64,000 nucleotides of DNA from positions 949,518 through 1,013,517 of the forward strand of contig NC_014722.1 in NCBI RefSeq assembly GCF_000198775.1. The letters are read 5' to 3'. Below are positions 33,240-42,721 of this stretch, piece by piece. The DNA is from Mycetohabitans rhizoxinica HKI 454 (GTDB taxonomy: Bacteria; Pseudomonadota; Gammaproteobacteria; Burkholderiales; Burkholderiaceae). Each line of letters starts with the position of its first letter. Positions within the stretch are counted from its first letter, which is position 1. The position numbers and the translations under genes were made by a program. The notes beneath the pieces are model-generated. The model did not search any database. It was not told the DNA's origin and was given only the letters and a program-made list of their open reading frames with translations.

Positions 33240-34502
33240 TCAGTCGGGTAGCACCGATTCGCCGTCCATCAACTGCGCGAGCGTTTCGCGTCGGCGGGCC
33301 ACGTGCACCTGCTCGCCGTCCACAAGCAACTCGGCGGCCCGGGGACGGGTGTTGTAGTTCGAGCTCATCACGAATCCGTACGCACCAGTTGACCGTATCG
33401 CAAGCAGGTCGCCGGGCTCCAGCGCGAGTGACCGATCGCGAGCCAACCAGTCGCCACTCTCGCATACCGGGCCGACGATGTCGTAGGTCACCGGCGGCCG
33501 GCCATCGCGCGGCGCGACCGCATCGATCGCGTGATACGCGTCGTACATGGCGGGGCGGGCGAGGTCGTTCATCGCCGCATCGACGATCGCGAAATGCTTG
33601 ACCGCTCCCGGCTTTAAGTATTCGACGCGGGTCAACAAGATTCCCGCATTGCCGACTAGCGAACGGCCAGGCTCGAACCAGATTTCACGATGGCCATGTC
33701 CACGCCGATCGAAGTGGTCCAGTATTGTTTTCACGAATGTGCCGATGTTCGGTGGCGTTTCGTCATCGTAGCGAATGCCCAGGCCGCCGCCGACGTCGAT
33801 ATGGTCGATTGGCGCGCCGTCTGCTTCGACTTGCGCGACTAACTCGAGTACCTTGTCGATGGCATCAAGGTAGGGGGAAATCTCGGTGATTTGCGAGCCG
33901 ATATGGCAGTCGATGCCCGCAATGCGCACATGCTTCATGCCCAGCGCCGTGCGATACGCCGCACGCGCATCGTCGAAGGCGACGCCGAACTTGTTCGCCT
34001 TCAGACCCGTCGAAATATACGGATGAGTCTTCGCATCGACATCGGGGTTCACACGCAGCGAAATCGGTGCGATTCGGCCTGATTCCCCGGCGATCTGGTT
34101 CAGCCGCGCCAATTCGGCCAGCGACTCGACGTTGAAGCACCGCACGCCCGCCTCCAACGCCATGCGCATGTCGGCTGCATTCTTGCCGACGCCGGAAAAC
34201 ACCACGTCGTGCGGCTTGCCGCCAGCGGCGAGCACCCGCGCGAGTTCGCCGCCGGAGACGATATCGAATCCGGCGCCCAGGCGGGCGAACACATTCAGCA
34301 CGGCAAGGTTGCTGTTGGCCTTGACCGCGTAATGGACCTTGGCGCGGCGGCCGGTGCACGCACCCGCATAGGCCTGGTAGGCGTCGGTCAGCGCAGCACG
34401 CGAATAGACGTAGAGCGGCGTGCCGTATTGTTCGGCGAGCTGGCCGGCGGGTACGCGTTCAACGTGCAGTTGAGCATCGACGTAGGCGAAGGCATTGACC
34501 AT
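33240..34502 (-). CDS. lysA: Diaminopimelate decarboxylase
   Basis: 420 residues, PLP-dependent, last step of lysine synthesis. The PLP lysine lies in VHYAVKANSN (near residue 59), with HIGSQ, the glycine-rich DVGGGLGIRYDDE and EPGRSLVGNAG motifs, and the active-site CESGDWLARDR at the C-terminal half. Complete. The gene follows lptM directly (three bases between), an arrangement seen in many proteobacteria (lptM-lysA beside cyaY). Confidence 0.96.
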   Translation of the reverse strand: MVNAFAYVDAQLHVERVPAGQLAEQYGTPLYVYSRAALTDAYQAYAGACTGRRAKVHYAVKANSNLAVLNVFARLGAGFDIVSGGELARVLAAGGKPHDVVFSGVGKNAADMRMALEAGVRCFNVESLAELARLNQIAGESGRIAPISLRVNPDVDAKTHPYISTGLKANKFGVAFDDARAAYRTALGMKHVRIAGIDCHIGSQITEISPYLDAIDKVLELVAQVEADGAPIDHIDVGGGLGIRYDDETPPNIGTFVKTILDHFDRRGHGHREIWFEPGRSLVGNAGILLTRVEYLKPGAVKHFAIVDAAMNDLARPAMYDAYHAIDAVAPRDGRPPVTYDIVGPVCESGDWLARDRSLALEPGDLLAIRSTGAYGFVMSSNYNTRPRAAELLVDGEQVHVARRRETLAQLMDGESVLPD

Positions 34503-34505
34503 GAA

Positions 34506-34835
34506 TCAGCGGGCAGGTTGGGCCGTACCGGAGGCAGAGCGCGGAACGGACAGGTTTGGCGCGATCCGAAGGCCGCGCTGCGATGGGTCGTCGAGGGATG
34601 GCGTCGCGGATGTGCCCATGGCGCTGCTGGCCGACGATGCAGCGGTGGTGGACGCCGGTTGTGCGATGAAGGCCGGCCGTTCAGGCAGCGGCGGCACACT
34701 GGGTAAGTACAACGGGCCACGCTGTCCACAGCCCGCGAGCACGGCGATTCCCCAGGCCACGATACCATACGACACCGCGCCGGCACGTGCGCGCGGACCC
34801 GCTACAATGCCCGACAACCCTGAAACGACACGCAT
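34506..34835 (-). CDS. lptM: LptM-type small lipoprotein (LPS translocon accessory)
   Basis: 109 residues. A hydrophobic segment ends in the lipobox LAGC (Cys36) and is followed by GQRGPLYLP, the signature of the LptM/YifL family that assists LptD maturation in Escherichia coli. ATG 34835 is chosen with CAGGG upstream; an in-frame TTG at 34850 is less likely. The rest is Pro/Ser/Ala-rich and unconserved. Position between lysA and the divergent cyaY matches the family. Confidence 0.85.
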   Translation of the reverse strand: MRVVSGLSGIVAGPRARAGAVSYGIVAWGIAVLAGCGQRGPLYLPSVPPLPERPAFIAQPASTTAASSASSAMGTSATPSLDDPSQRGLRIAPNLSVPRSASGTAQPAR

Positions 34836-34870
34836 GACAAACCCTGTCAATCTAACCGGTGGAGTTTAGC

Positions 34871-35206
34871 ATGACCGATACCGAATACCTGGAGCTGGCC
34901 GAACAGACGCTCAACGCCGTGCAAACGGCACTCGAGGACGCGGCCGATGAGGCGGGCATCGACGTTGAATGCGAGCGCAGCGCAAACGTGCTGACGCTCG
35001 AATTCGACGACGCCTCGAAGATCATTGTGAACCTGCAGCCACCGATGCAGGAAATTTGGATCGCAGCGAAGTCCGGTGGGTATCACTTCAAGTATGTCGA
35101 CGGCGCGTGGCGCGATACCCGCACGTCAACCGAGTTTTTTGCGACGTTGTCCGCCGCGGTGTCGCAGCATGCGGGCCAGCCGGTCACGCTAGCGCGCGCG
35201 TCGTGA
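34871..35206 (+). CDS. cyaY: Frataxin-like iron-binding protein CyaY
   Basis: 111 residues from ATG 34871, with GGAG (34861-34864) upstream; the frame is open 12 bases further but the site excludes it. N-terminal acidic helix ([25 protein letters not shown]) and the [23 protein letters not shown] sheet are typical. Regulates iron-sulfur cluster assembly at IscS. Divergent from lptM-lysA by 35 bases. Confidence 0.94.
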   Translation: MTDTEYLELAEQTLNAVQTALEDAADEAGIDVECERSANVLTLEFDDASKIIVNLQPPMQEIWIAAKSGGYHFKYVDGAWRDTRTSTEFFATLSAAVSQHAGQPVTLARAS

Positions 35207-35257
35207 GCCGGCATGCGGTGCACCGTGCTGAGTGCGCGCCGCGCTTGTGCGGCGTGC

Positions 35258-37666
35258 TCACTGGCCCTTGAACAGGTTCATGATGTCCTGTCGTTCGGAT
35301 TCGTTCACGCTCGCGTTGACACCCGAGTCCGAGGCGGCGCTCGCCGATTCCTCAGCCAGCGCCGAGGCAGGTACGCCGACTGTCGCCACGAACCCTGAGC
35401 CCGGCATCATGTTGGCGTAGTACAGTTCGCCGCCGATATCCTCGATGCCTGGTGGGCGGGGCATGGTGTAGGTGGGCTTGCCCTTGAGTGCCCGGCCCAT
35501 GTAGTCGATCCAAATGGGCAATGCGAGGCCGCCGCCGGTTTCGCGATCGCCTAGACTGCGCGGGCTGTCAAAGCCGATCCATGCGACTGCGACCAGCGTG
35601 TGCTGGTAGCCGGCGAACCAGGCGTCGCGCGAGTCGTTGGTCGTGCCGGTCTTGCCGCCGATGTCCACGCGCTTGAGCACGTTCGACTTGGCGCCCGTTC
35701 CGCGCTGTGCGACACCGACCAGCAGGTTGTTCATGATGTACGCATTGCGCGGATCGATCGCGCGCGGCGCATTTTGGTCGGCCACCACCGGCTGCGCGCG
35801 CGCGGCGAGCGCGCCACGCGCATCGGTGATCTCGGCAATCAGGTAGGGATTGATCCGGTAGCCGCCGTTGGCGAACACCGCATAGCCGGCGGCCATCTGC
35901 AATGGCGTGACGAGCCCCGCGCCGAGCGCCATCGGCAGGTAGGCGGGGTGTTTATCGGCGTCGAAGCCGAATTGCGTGATGTACTGCTGTGCGTAGTGTG
36001 TGCCGATATGGCCCAAGATTCGGATCGATACGAGGTTCCTCGACTTCTGCAGCGCGGTGCGCATTGTCATCGGCCCATCGTAGCTGCCGCCGTAGTTCTT
36101 CGGCTCCCACGCATGGCTGCCAGGCGTGGTCGGCGCAAAGTACAGCGGCGCGTCATTGATCATCGTCGCCGGACCCAGCCCTTTGTCCAGCGCGGCCGAA
36201 TAGATGAACGGCTTAAAGCTCGAACCGGGTTGGCGCCACGCCTGCGTGACGTGATTGAATTTGTTTTTGTTGAAATCAAAGCCACCGATCAGTGCGCGGA
36301 TCGCGCCATCCTGCGGCGTGAGCGCGATGAGCGCGCTCTCCACCTGGGGTAACTGCACGATGCTGAACGCACCGTCCGCGGCCTTGGTGATCCGGATGAT
36401 CGATCCGGGGCGGATGCGCTGGTTCCGCTGCGCGCGCCCGGACAAGGCCGCGGCGGCAAAGCGCAGCCCATCGCCTTGGATGGTGACAGTGTTGCCGTCG
36501 ATCAGCGTAGCCTTGACCTCGTGCGGGCCCGCTTGCGTGACGACGGCGGCGACCAGTTCGCCGTTGTCCGGGTGTTCGAGCAATGCGTCCTCGATTGCCT
36601 GCTCGCGCTCGGCGGCATCTTGCGGCAATTCGATAAACCCTTCCGGCCCACGGTAACCGTGGCGGCGGTCGTAGTCCATCACGCCCTTGCGCACGGCGCG
36701 GTATGCGGCCTCCTGGTCCGCCGAATCGATCGTCGTCACCACCTCGAAGCCGCGTGTGTAAGTCTCGTCGCGATACTGCGCGTACATCAACTGCCGCACC
36801 ATCTCGGCCACGTACTCCGCGTGCACGCTGTACGGCGTGCTCACCGTTTTGAGCACGATCGGCTCGTGTACCGCCGCATCGTATTGCTCCGCGCTGATGT
36901 AGTGCAACTCGAGCATACGTTGCAGGATGTACTCCTGGCGTATCTTCGCGCGCCGGGGGTTGACCACGGGGTTGTAGGCGGATGGCGCCTTAGGCAGCCC
37001 GGCGAGCATGGCCGCCTGAGCGAGCGTCACGTCCTTCAAATCCTTGCCGAAATACACGCGCGCCGCGCTAGCGAAACCGTACGCCCGTTGCCCGAGATAG
37101 ATCTGATTCATGTAGACCTCAAGAATCTGATCCTTCGTCAACGCCGACTCGATCTTATACGCGAGCAGCATCTCGTACAGCTTGCGGGTGTAGGTTTTCT
37201 CGCTGGACAAAAAGAAGTTGCGCGCCACCTGCATCGTGATCGTACTGGCGCCTTGCGCACTGCCGCCGCGGGTGAAATTGGCCACGCCGGCGCGCACGAT
37301 GCCGGTCAGGTCGACGCCGCCATGATTGTAGAAGCGATAGTCCTCGATCGCCAGCACGGCCTTTTTCATCACCTCCGGGATTTCGTCGAATTGCACGATA
37401 CGCCTGTGTTCCTCGCCGAATTCGCCGATCAGCACATGGTCCGCCGTATAGATGCGCAGTGGCACCTTGGGCCGGTAGTCCGTCAATGCGTCCAACGATG
37501 GAAGGTTGCGCTCGGCGACGAGCGTCGCGTAGCACAGTACCAGCACCAGCGCCAGTATCGTACCGATCAGCAGGGTGCCCAGCGCGAGCAGAGCCCGCCA
37601 CCATAGCGCGCGCTTGCGCTTTGGGCCGGCCGGAGGAGGAGAGGCGTCAGGCGTCGTCGATTGCAT
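35258..37666 (-). CDS. mrcA: Penicillin-binding protein 1A (glycosyltransferase/transpeptidase)
   Basis: 802 residues, bifunctional peptidoglycan synthase. Short cytosolic N-terminus, one membrane segment (about 22-50), glycosyltransferase domain with catalytic Glu108 in EDYRFYNHGGVD and the GASTITMQVARN motif, then the transpeptidase with Ser482-x-x-Lys485 (SSFK), SRN and KTG (GKTGTTNDSRDAWF). The C-terminal 50 residues are low complexity. Upstream of the divergent pilM, the usual gammaproteobacterial and betaproteobacterial arrangement. A CGCCGC/GCGGCG hairpin (about 35237-35254) lies between it and cyaY. Confidence 0.96.
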   Translation of the reverse strand: MQSTTPDASPPPAGPKRKRALWWRALLALGTLLIGTILALVLVLCYATLVAERNLPSLDALTDYRPKVPLRIYTADHVLIGEFGEEHRRIVQFDEIPEVMKKAVLAIEDYRFYNHGGVDLTGIVRAGVANFTRGGSAQGASTITMQVARNFFLSSEKTYTRKLYEMLLAYKIESALTKDQILEVYMNQIYLGQRAYGFASAARVYFGKDLKDVTLAQAAMLAGLPKAPSAYNPVVNPRRAKIRQEYILQRMLELHYISAEQYDAAVHEPIVLKTVSTPYSVHAEYVAEMVRQLMYAQYRDETYTRGFEVVTTIDSADQEAAYRAVRKGVMDYDRRHGYRGPEGFIELPQDAAEREQAIEDALLEHPDNGELVAAVVTQAGPHEVKATLIDGNTVTIQGDGLRFAAAALSGRAQRNQRIRPGSIIRITKAADGAFSIVQLPQVESALIALTPQDGAIRALIGGFDFNKNKFNHVTQAWRQPGSSFKPFIYSAALDKGLGPATMINDAPLYFAPTTPGSHAWEPKNYGGSYDGPMTMRTALQKSRNLVSIRILGHIGTHYAQQYITQFGFDADKHPAYLPMALGAGLVTPLQMAAGYAVFANGGYRINPYLIAEITDARGALAARAQPVVADQNAPRAIDPRNAYIMNNLLVGVAQRGTGAKSNVLKRVDIGGKTGTTNDSRDAWFAGYQHTLVAVAWIGFDSPRSLGDRETGGGLALPIWIDYMGRALKGKPTYTMPRPPGIEDIGGELYYANMMPGSGFVATVGVPASALAEESASAASDSGVNASVNESERQDIMNLFKGQ

Positions 37667-37893
37667 GGGAATACCAAAAACACGAACTCGCGATTATAGC
37701 GGGGCGTGCTGACATGACTGCTCGCCTTATCCGCAACGATGCCTATTGTGGGCGCGACGTGGCGTGAGTGAGCCGCCGCTGGCCAATCAGCCGAATGTTC
37801 GGCGGCGGCGCGGCTCGCAACAATGTCTGCACGCTTCGTTGAGCGCAGAGCCGGAGTGGTTTTCGGCCGACGCGGCGCAGCAAGGGAGGGAAC

Positions 37894-38874
37894 ATGCAGA
37901 ATGCTTTATTGTCCATTGGGCGCCGGTTCGCGGCGGGAATCGACATTACGCCGTCGGAAATCCGGATGGCGGTGGCCAGCCGCAGGCTGGCTGACGGCGC
38001 CGACGTGCGCGTTGAGCACCTGGCGGCGCAACCGCTGCCGGCGGGTGTGGTGGAGGATGCCGAAATCCTGCGGCCCGAATGCGTGTCGCGGGCATTGAGC
38101 GTATTGCGCGACGGTATTCCGATACGGCGGTCTCTCGCCAGTGTGCGATACGCGATGGCGTTGCCGCCGGCGGTGACCTACACGGGCGTGACCTCGCTCG
38201 CCGAGCTGGCACGTCGCACGCCTGGCCTCGCTTCGGCGCAGCACGCTTGCGCCGCGTTCGACGAATTGGAGCCGGCAGTGCTGGCCGAGGCCGAACGCCT
38301 GTTTGGCGTGGATCCATCGTCGATCGTCGTCGATTGGCTCATGGCGGATCGGGATGATGATCCCGACGCGGTGACGATCACCGCCGCTTCGCGTGATTGG
38401 CTCGATATACGGATCGCCACCGCAGCGGCTGCGAACATCGTGCTCAGTACGGTGGACGGCGAAGCTGCGGCTGCACTGCGTGCGTGCCGGCTGCAGGGGG
38501 CACTGGTGTTGCCCGCCGATTGTTGCTGGTGCGCGATATGGGCCGGTGGTGGCACTGTGTATGCATGGCTGCTGCGCGGCACGATGGTACGGCGCGAGTG
38601 GCATGCGTTACCCGGGCATCGGGGCCCGATATTGGACGCGCTGCGTGACGCGCTGGCCTCGGATGACCTCTCGGGTGCCGTGGTGAGCGGCGAGGTCGCC
38701 GCGATCGCGGCCGCGGGCCTCGATTTCGATGCGTTGCGCGGCGCACTCGGATGCGATCCGCAGCTATTCCGGTGTGCGCCATTTTGCCGTGCATTGATCG
38801 CCGCACAACCGTGCAGCAACAGTCCGGCGTATGCCGTCGCCTTCGGGCTCGCGATGCGCGGAGTGCTCGAATGA
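37894..38874 (+). CDS. pilM: Type IV pilus assembly protein PilM (divergent)
   Basis: 326 residues, actin-like cytosolic partner of PilN. Recognised by the AAGIDITPSEIRMAVASRR start (FGIDIGxxxxK-type phosphate loop, here FAAGIDITPSEIR), the ASVRYAMALPPAVTYT segment and location at the head of a pilM-N-O-P-Q locus divergent from mrcA. The sequence is shorter and more diverged than typical PilM (about 350 residues). First gene of the operon; GGGAGG lies upstream of ATG 37894. Cysteine-rich for a cytosolic protein. Confidence 0.75.
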   Translation: MQNALLSIGRRFAAGIDITPSEIRMAVASRRLADGADVRVEHLAAQPLPAGVVEDAEILRPECVSRALSVLRDGIPIRRSLASVRYAMALPPAVTYTGVTSLAELARRTPGLASAQHACAAFDELEPAVLAEAERLFGVDPSSIVVDWLMADRDDDPDAVTITAASRDWLDIRIATAAAANIVLSTVDGEAAAALRACRLQGALVLPADCCWCAIWAGGGTVYAWLLRGTMVRREWHALPGHRGPILDALRDALASDDLSGAVVSGEVAAIAAAGLDFDALRGALGCDPQLFRCAPFCRALIAAQPCSNSPAYAVAFGLAMRGVLE

Positions 38875-39590
38875 GCGGCGTGTCAGCAAGGACGCGTGAC
38901 GGGCGTTGCCGCGCGGCATGTGCGTTGCTGCTTGGCGACCTGGGCGGTTTTAACCTGTTGCCCTATCGCGCGCGGCGCCGAGGCAGAATGCGTCAACGCA
39001 GAGCGTTTGGTGCGGCATGTGCCGCGTTGGGCGGCGTTGGGGTCGCGGCGATCGTGGCGGCCGCCGCTGGACGCAATGACATCGCGGCTGAGCAGAACCG
39101 GCAACGGCTCGAAAGTGACCTTGCGGCTGCAGCGATTCCGATGGCCGAGCATGCCAGCCTGCAGGCCGAGCTGGGTGCCTACCGCGCGTTTTGCGAGCAC
39201 GCGACACAGCGCGCGGTGCGTAGGGACCAGTTGCTCGCGTTGCTTGACCGCCTGTCTAGAGCCGCAGCCCATGACGTACGCCTGACCGAACTGAGTCGGC
39301 GCGGCGACGAGACATTCGTCAGCGGGCAAGCCACTGGCCAGCCTGCTTTATCCGCATGGCTCAATGAATTGCGGCATGCGCCAGGCGTGGTTTCGACCAG
39401 CGTCCTGTCGTTTCGGCGCGTGCCGCCTGATCGTGAGGCCGCCGGCACAGGCCGCACCACGCCTGCTGGCGCGTTCGACTTTACCGCACGGTTGACCCAC
39501 GCCGGTACGCGGCCGCCGGCATCGCCGCATGAGCAGCGTGTTGCTGCGCGAGGTGTGGAGCAGTTCGTCGACGCTGGAGCGCCCTCATGA
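38871..39590 (+). CDS. pilN: Type IV pilus assembly protein PilN (divergent)
   Basis: 239 residues. The GGFNLLPYRARRRGRMRQRR segment (about residues 25-44) is the PilN motif that binds PilM, followed by one membrane segment (AFGAACAALGGVGVAAIVAAAA) and a periplasmic ferredoxin-like region. ATG 38871 overlaps the pilM stop as ATGA. The N-terminal 24 residues before the motif are an extension not seen in most PilN. Confidence 0.75.
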   Translation: MSGVSARTRDGRCRAACALLLGDLGGFNLLPYRARRRGRMRQRRAFGAACAALGGVGVAAIVAAAAGRNDIAAEQNRQRLESDLAAAAIPMAEHASLQAELGAYRAFCEHATQRAVRRDQLLALLDRLSRAAAHDVRLTELSRRGDETFVSGQATGQPALSAWLNELRHAPGVVSTSVLSFRRVPPDREAAGTGRTTPAGAFDFTARLTHAGTRPPASPHEQRVAARGVEQFVDAGAPS

Positions 39591-40633
39591 TGACGCACAC
39601 AATCGACGCTGTCCCATACAGCTTACGCGGTCAGGCGGCGCTGCTTGTGTCGTGGCGGGCATTGGCGGCGCGGCCGCTGGAGCAGTGGCCGGCCATGCCG
39701 TTCCGTATCGTGATAGGGGCGTTGGCCGCGTTGTCGTTTAGCGGCACGCTGTATGTGTCGCAATCCTTGCGCGACGAGCGCATGCGTGCCGAGGCCGTGG
39801 CGGTGGCTGAGCTGCGTGCAAAGACTGCGCAAACCCATCGGCAAATCAGTGCGTTGCCCGCGCTCAGGAGCCAATTGGAACAGGCGCGTGCTGGGCGAAT
39901 CGATCCGGACGTCGCACAGCACATGCAACGGATCGACACGTTGGCAGCACGTGCGGGCCTGTTACTCGACAGCGTCGAGCCTGTTGCCGAATTCGCGGTG
40001 GGCGAACACCGAGGCGAGGGGGCGCAAGCAGTTGCCCGGCAGACGGCCAGGCTGGCCGCATCCGGCGATTTTATCGGCGCGTGGTCCTTTCTTGGTTCAT
40101 TGAGCACGCTGCCGGTGATCGCGGTACCCGACGAAGTTCAGCTGAAAGTGGACGGTGGACAACTGTCGTTGCGCGCCCTGTTGACGCTATATGGCATGCG
40201 CGGTGGACCCGGTCTCGCTGCAGCGGGCTGCGGCTGCGAGGGGGGACACGAGTCCCGCGTGCCGTTGCCGGCGCGCAGCCTGGCGGCGGACGCCGTTCGC
40301 GCGCTTGATGCCAGCAAGGATGTCGCTGCCGAGCGAGATGTCGATGCCGACCAGAGGCGTGCCGGCAACCTACCTTCGCCGTTGCCACCGGATCCTTTTA
40401 GTGGTTCCCGGGCATTCCAGCCTCGCATGGCATCGGTCACGTCATCGGTGTGGATCGGCACGATATGGAGCGGGTCGCACCGGATCGCCGTGGTCGATGC
40501 AATCAAACCCCGCCTGCCGGCTGCCCCAGGCGATGGCACTGACTCGGCGGGAACTATTGCCGACGACGCGGCCTGGGAAGCCGGGCGCAGCGATCATGGA
40601 CCATTGGCGCTATCAGCGGAGGGCTACGGGTGA
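39587..40633 (+). CDS. pilO: PilO with fused PilP-like C-terminus
   Basis: 348 residues, too long for PilO alone (about 210). Residues 1-215 look like PilO: a membrane segment (FRIVIGALAALSFSGTLYVSQ), a coiled-coil stretch and a ferredoxin-like domain. After a variable linker, residues about 265-348 carry DPFSGSRAFQP and WIGTIWSGSHRIAVVDA, resembling the RDPFxP and GTLxxxxxxALV elements of the lipoprotein PilP. No separate pilP with a lipobox is found between here and pilQ. Start overlaps the pilN stop. It probably links PilN to the PilQ secretin. Confidence 0.65.
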   Translation: MMTHTIDAVPYSLRGQAALLVSWRALAARPLEQWPAMPFRIVIGALAALSFSGTLYVSQSLRDERMRAEAVAVAELRAKTAQTHRQISALPALRSQLEQARAGRIDPDVAQHMQRIDTLAARAGLLLDSVEPVAEFAVGEHRGEGAQAVARQTARLAASGDFIGAWSFLGSLSTLPVIAVPDEVQLKVDGGQLSLRALLTLYGMRGGPGLAAAGCGCEGGHESRVPLPARSLAADAVRALDASKDVAAERDVDADQRRAGNLPSPLPPDPFSGSRAFQPRMASVTSSVWIGTIWSGSHRIAVVDAIKPRLPAAPGDGTDSAGTIADDAAWEAGRSDHGPLALSAEGYG

Positions 40634-42597
40634 GCAGCGTTCGATTCGGCAACATGCGTTGCGTGGCGGCGCGGTGTTTCGTCACCATGCTGGGCATTGC
40701 GCTTGTCGGGCTTGCCGGGGCGCTGGCTGATGCTCGCGCCTCGTTGGCCACAGGGCGGCCTGTGTCACATGCCATGGCCGAGCACGATGCGCGCATGCTG
40801 CAACTGCCGAGCGCGGCGATGGCGGCGGGGGCGCCGGCAGCTCGCCTTGGGCTCGCGCCGAGGCTTGCGTCCACTCCCACACCTACACTTACACCCACGC
40901 CCGGGCTCACCACACCCGCCTCCGGGCCCATACCCGCGCAGACGCTATTGCCGGCGCCGAAGGTCAGCGCGTGGGATGGCGCTGGGCCATCTGCCTCCCC
41001 ACCGGCCGCGCGTAGCGGCTCGCGCTCCGACGCAAACGTGCACGATGGTGCGGATGCGGCCAGGCCGATCTCCTTGACTTTTCGTGACGCGGAACTGAGT
41101 ACGGTACTTAGCGCCTTCGCCGAATTCACGGGATCCAACATCATCGTCAGCGACAAGGTTCGCAAAAAAGTGTCGCTGCATCTGGTCGACGTGCGATGGT
41201 CCCATGCACTGGCTGCGCTGCTGCAAGCGCACGGACTTGAAATGGAGCGACGCGGCAATGTGATATGGATCGCGCCGGCGGCCGAAATTGCGGCGCGAGA
41301 ACGCGCGTTGCTGGAGGTGCGCGCGAAACGATTGCAACTGGAGCCGCTGGCTAGCCGCCTGTTCGAGCTTCATTATCAGCGGGCCGAAGACGTGCGCACG
41401 ATGATCTGCGCATCGGGCAGTCAGCGGCTGTTGTCCAGCCGCGGCGCGGCGAATGCCGACTCACGTACCAATCAATTGTTCGTCACCGATGTCCCCGGGC
41501 GGCTGGCCGACATCGCGTCGCTGATCCAGGCAATCGACCGGCCGACCCGGCAGGTGTTGATCGAGGCGCGGATCGTTGAGGCGGATGATGGATTTTCCCG
41601 CGCGCTGGGTGCACGAGTCGCGATGCTCAAGCGCGACGGCGGCGATAGCCCGACATCCAGTGGCGAGATGGCGTCTCAGGGTAACACCGGGGCGGGACTG
41701 CGGGGGCCGATGGTCGATCTACTGGCGGCTCCGCTTTCCGGGTTTGCGCCGGCTAGCGCGGGCATTGGGCTGCTGAGCGCGTCGGTATCGAGGTTGCTCG
41801 ATATCGAACTCAATGCACTGGAGATGCAAGGGCGCGGCCGCGTGGTATCAAGCCCGCGCGTGATCACCGCGGATCGGTTCAAAGCCGTGGTCGAGCAGGG
41901 AGCCGAAGTACCGTACCAGACCCGTACCCAGCGGGGTAGCGCGGTACAATTCCGGCGTGCGACGCTCAAGCTTGAAGTCGAGCCGCGCATCACGCCTCGC
42001 GGACATGTGATACTGGACCTCGACATTGTTAAAGACAGTGTTGGCTCTGAGACGTTGCATGGGCCGGCGATCCATACGAAGCGGGTGCAAACGAGCGTGG
42101 AGGTCGAAAACGGCGGCACGGTCGCCATTGGCGGTATTTATTCCCAGGACGATCGGCAAGATGAGGCCCGCGTGCCCATCCTGGGTGATATCCCGCTGAT
42201 CGGCGCTTTGTTCCGGCATCGGATCCGAAGTGACCGTCACAGTGAGTTAATCATATTGATTACTCCCACGGTCGTTACTGGACTGCAGGCAACTGCGCCC
42301 GGGGCGCGACATCAGGACCTTGGTGGCGCCACACCACGGCCCGGCGGCGCCGAAGCGGGCCAGCGTCGGCTTGCCGAAGCGGATCCTTTGCAAAGTGCCG
42401 AAGTGGATCCGTTGCAGGGTGCCGAAGCGGATCCTTCACGGGGAGCCGACGCTGGCCCGCCGCAACCTGCTGAAACGGGCCCGTTGCAGCCAACCGAAGC
42501 GAACTCATTACAGCCTTCACGATGGCCTGCCGAGGCGGATCCGTCACAGTCCGCCGAGCAGGACGCACACGAAACCGAGGGGCAGCATGAGGAGTGA
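40630..42597 (+). CDS. pilQ: Type IV pilus / competence secretin PilQ with repeat tail
   Basis: 655 residues, outer-membrane ring. GTG 40630 overlaps the pilO stop as GTGA; ATG 40654 is a possible alternative, and both leave a signal peptide (RCVAARCFVTMLGIALVGLAGALADA). A Pro/Thr linker follows, then the secretin N0 domain (ISLTFRDAELSTVLSAFAEFTGSNIIV), N1 and the secretin core (VEAxIVE-like LIEARIVEADDGFSRALG ... VEVENGGTVAIGGIY ... VPILGDIPLIGALFR ... LIILITPTVV). After the core come about 95 extra residues including tandem AEADPLQS-type octapeptides. Confidence 0.9.
   Translation: MSSVRFGNMRCVAARCFVTMLGIALVGLAGALADARASLATGRPVSHAMAEHDARMLQLPSAAMAAGAPAARLGLAPRLASTPTPTLTPTPGLTTPASGPIPAQTLLPAPKVSAWDGAGPSASPPAARSGSRSDANVHDGADAARPISLTFRDAELSTVLSAFAEFTGSNIIVSDKVRKKVSLHLVDVRWSHALAALLQAHGLEMERRGNVIWIAPAAEIAARERALLEVRAKRLQLEPLASRLFELHYQRAEDVRTMICASGSQRLLSSRGAANADSRTNQLFVTDVPGRLADIASLIQAIDRPTRQVLIEARIVEADDGFSRALGARVAMLKRDGGDSPTSSGEMASQGNTGAGLRGPMVDLLAAPLSGFAPASAGIGLLSASVSRLLDIELNALEMQGRGRVVSSPRVITADRFKAVVEQGAEVPYQTRTQRGSAVQFRRATLKLEVEPRITPRGHVILDLDIVKDSVGSETLHGPAIHTKRVQTSVEVENGGTVAIGGIYSQDDRQDEARVPILGDIPLIGALFRHRIRSDRHSELIILITPTVVTGLQATAPGARHQDLGGATPRPGGAEAGQRRLAEADPLQSAEVDPLQGAEADPSRGADAGPPQPAETGPLQPTEANSLQPSRWPAEADPSQSAEQDAHETEGQHEE
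42373..42552 (+). repeat. 24-bp coding repeat in the pilQ tail
   Basis: Six consecutive 24-base units from 42373 to 42516 encode AEADPLQS, AEVDPLQG, AEADPSRG, ADAGPPQP, AETGPLQP and TEANSLQP; after a 4-residue break a seventh (AEADPSQS) follows at 42529-42552. The first three are most alike, with GCCGAAGCGGATCC shared. Confidence 0.85.
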
Positions 42598-42721
42598 TGC
42601 GCAAACCGTCCGCGTCGCCGTCGCGATGCGTGTGCCGGTTCCACAAGTACAGAGGTACTGCGCTGCGGCCTCGACAAACCACGACGTTTGCAATTAAGCT
42701 GCACAACGGACCAGTAGATTC

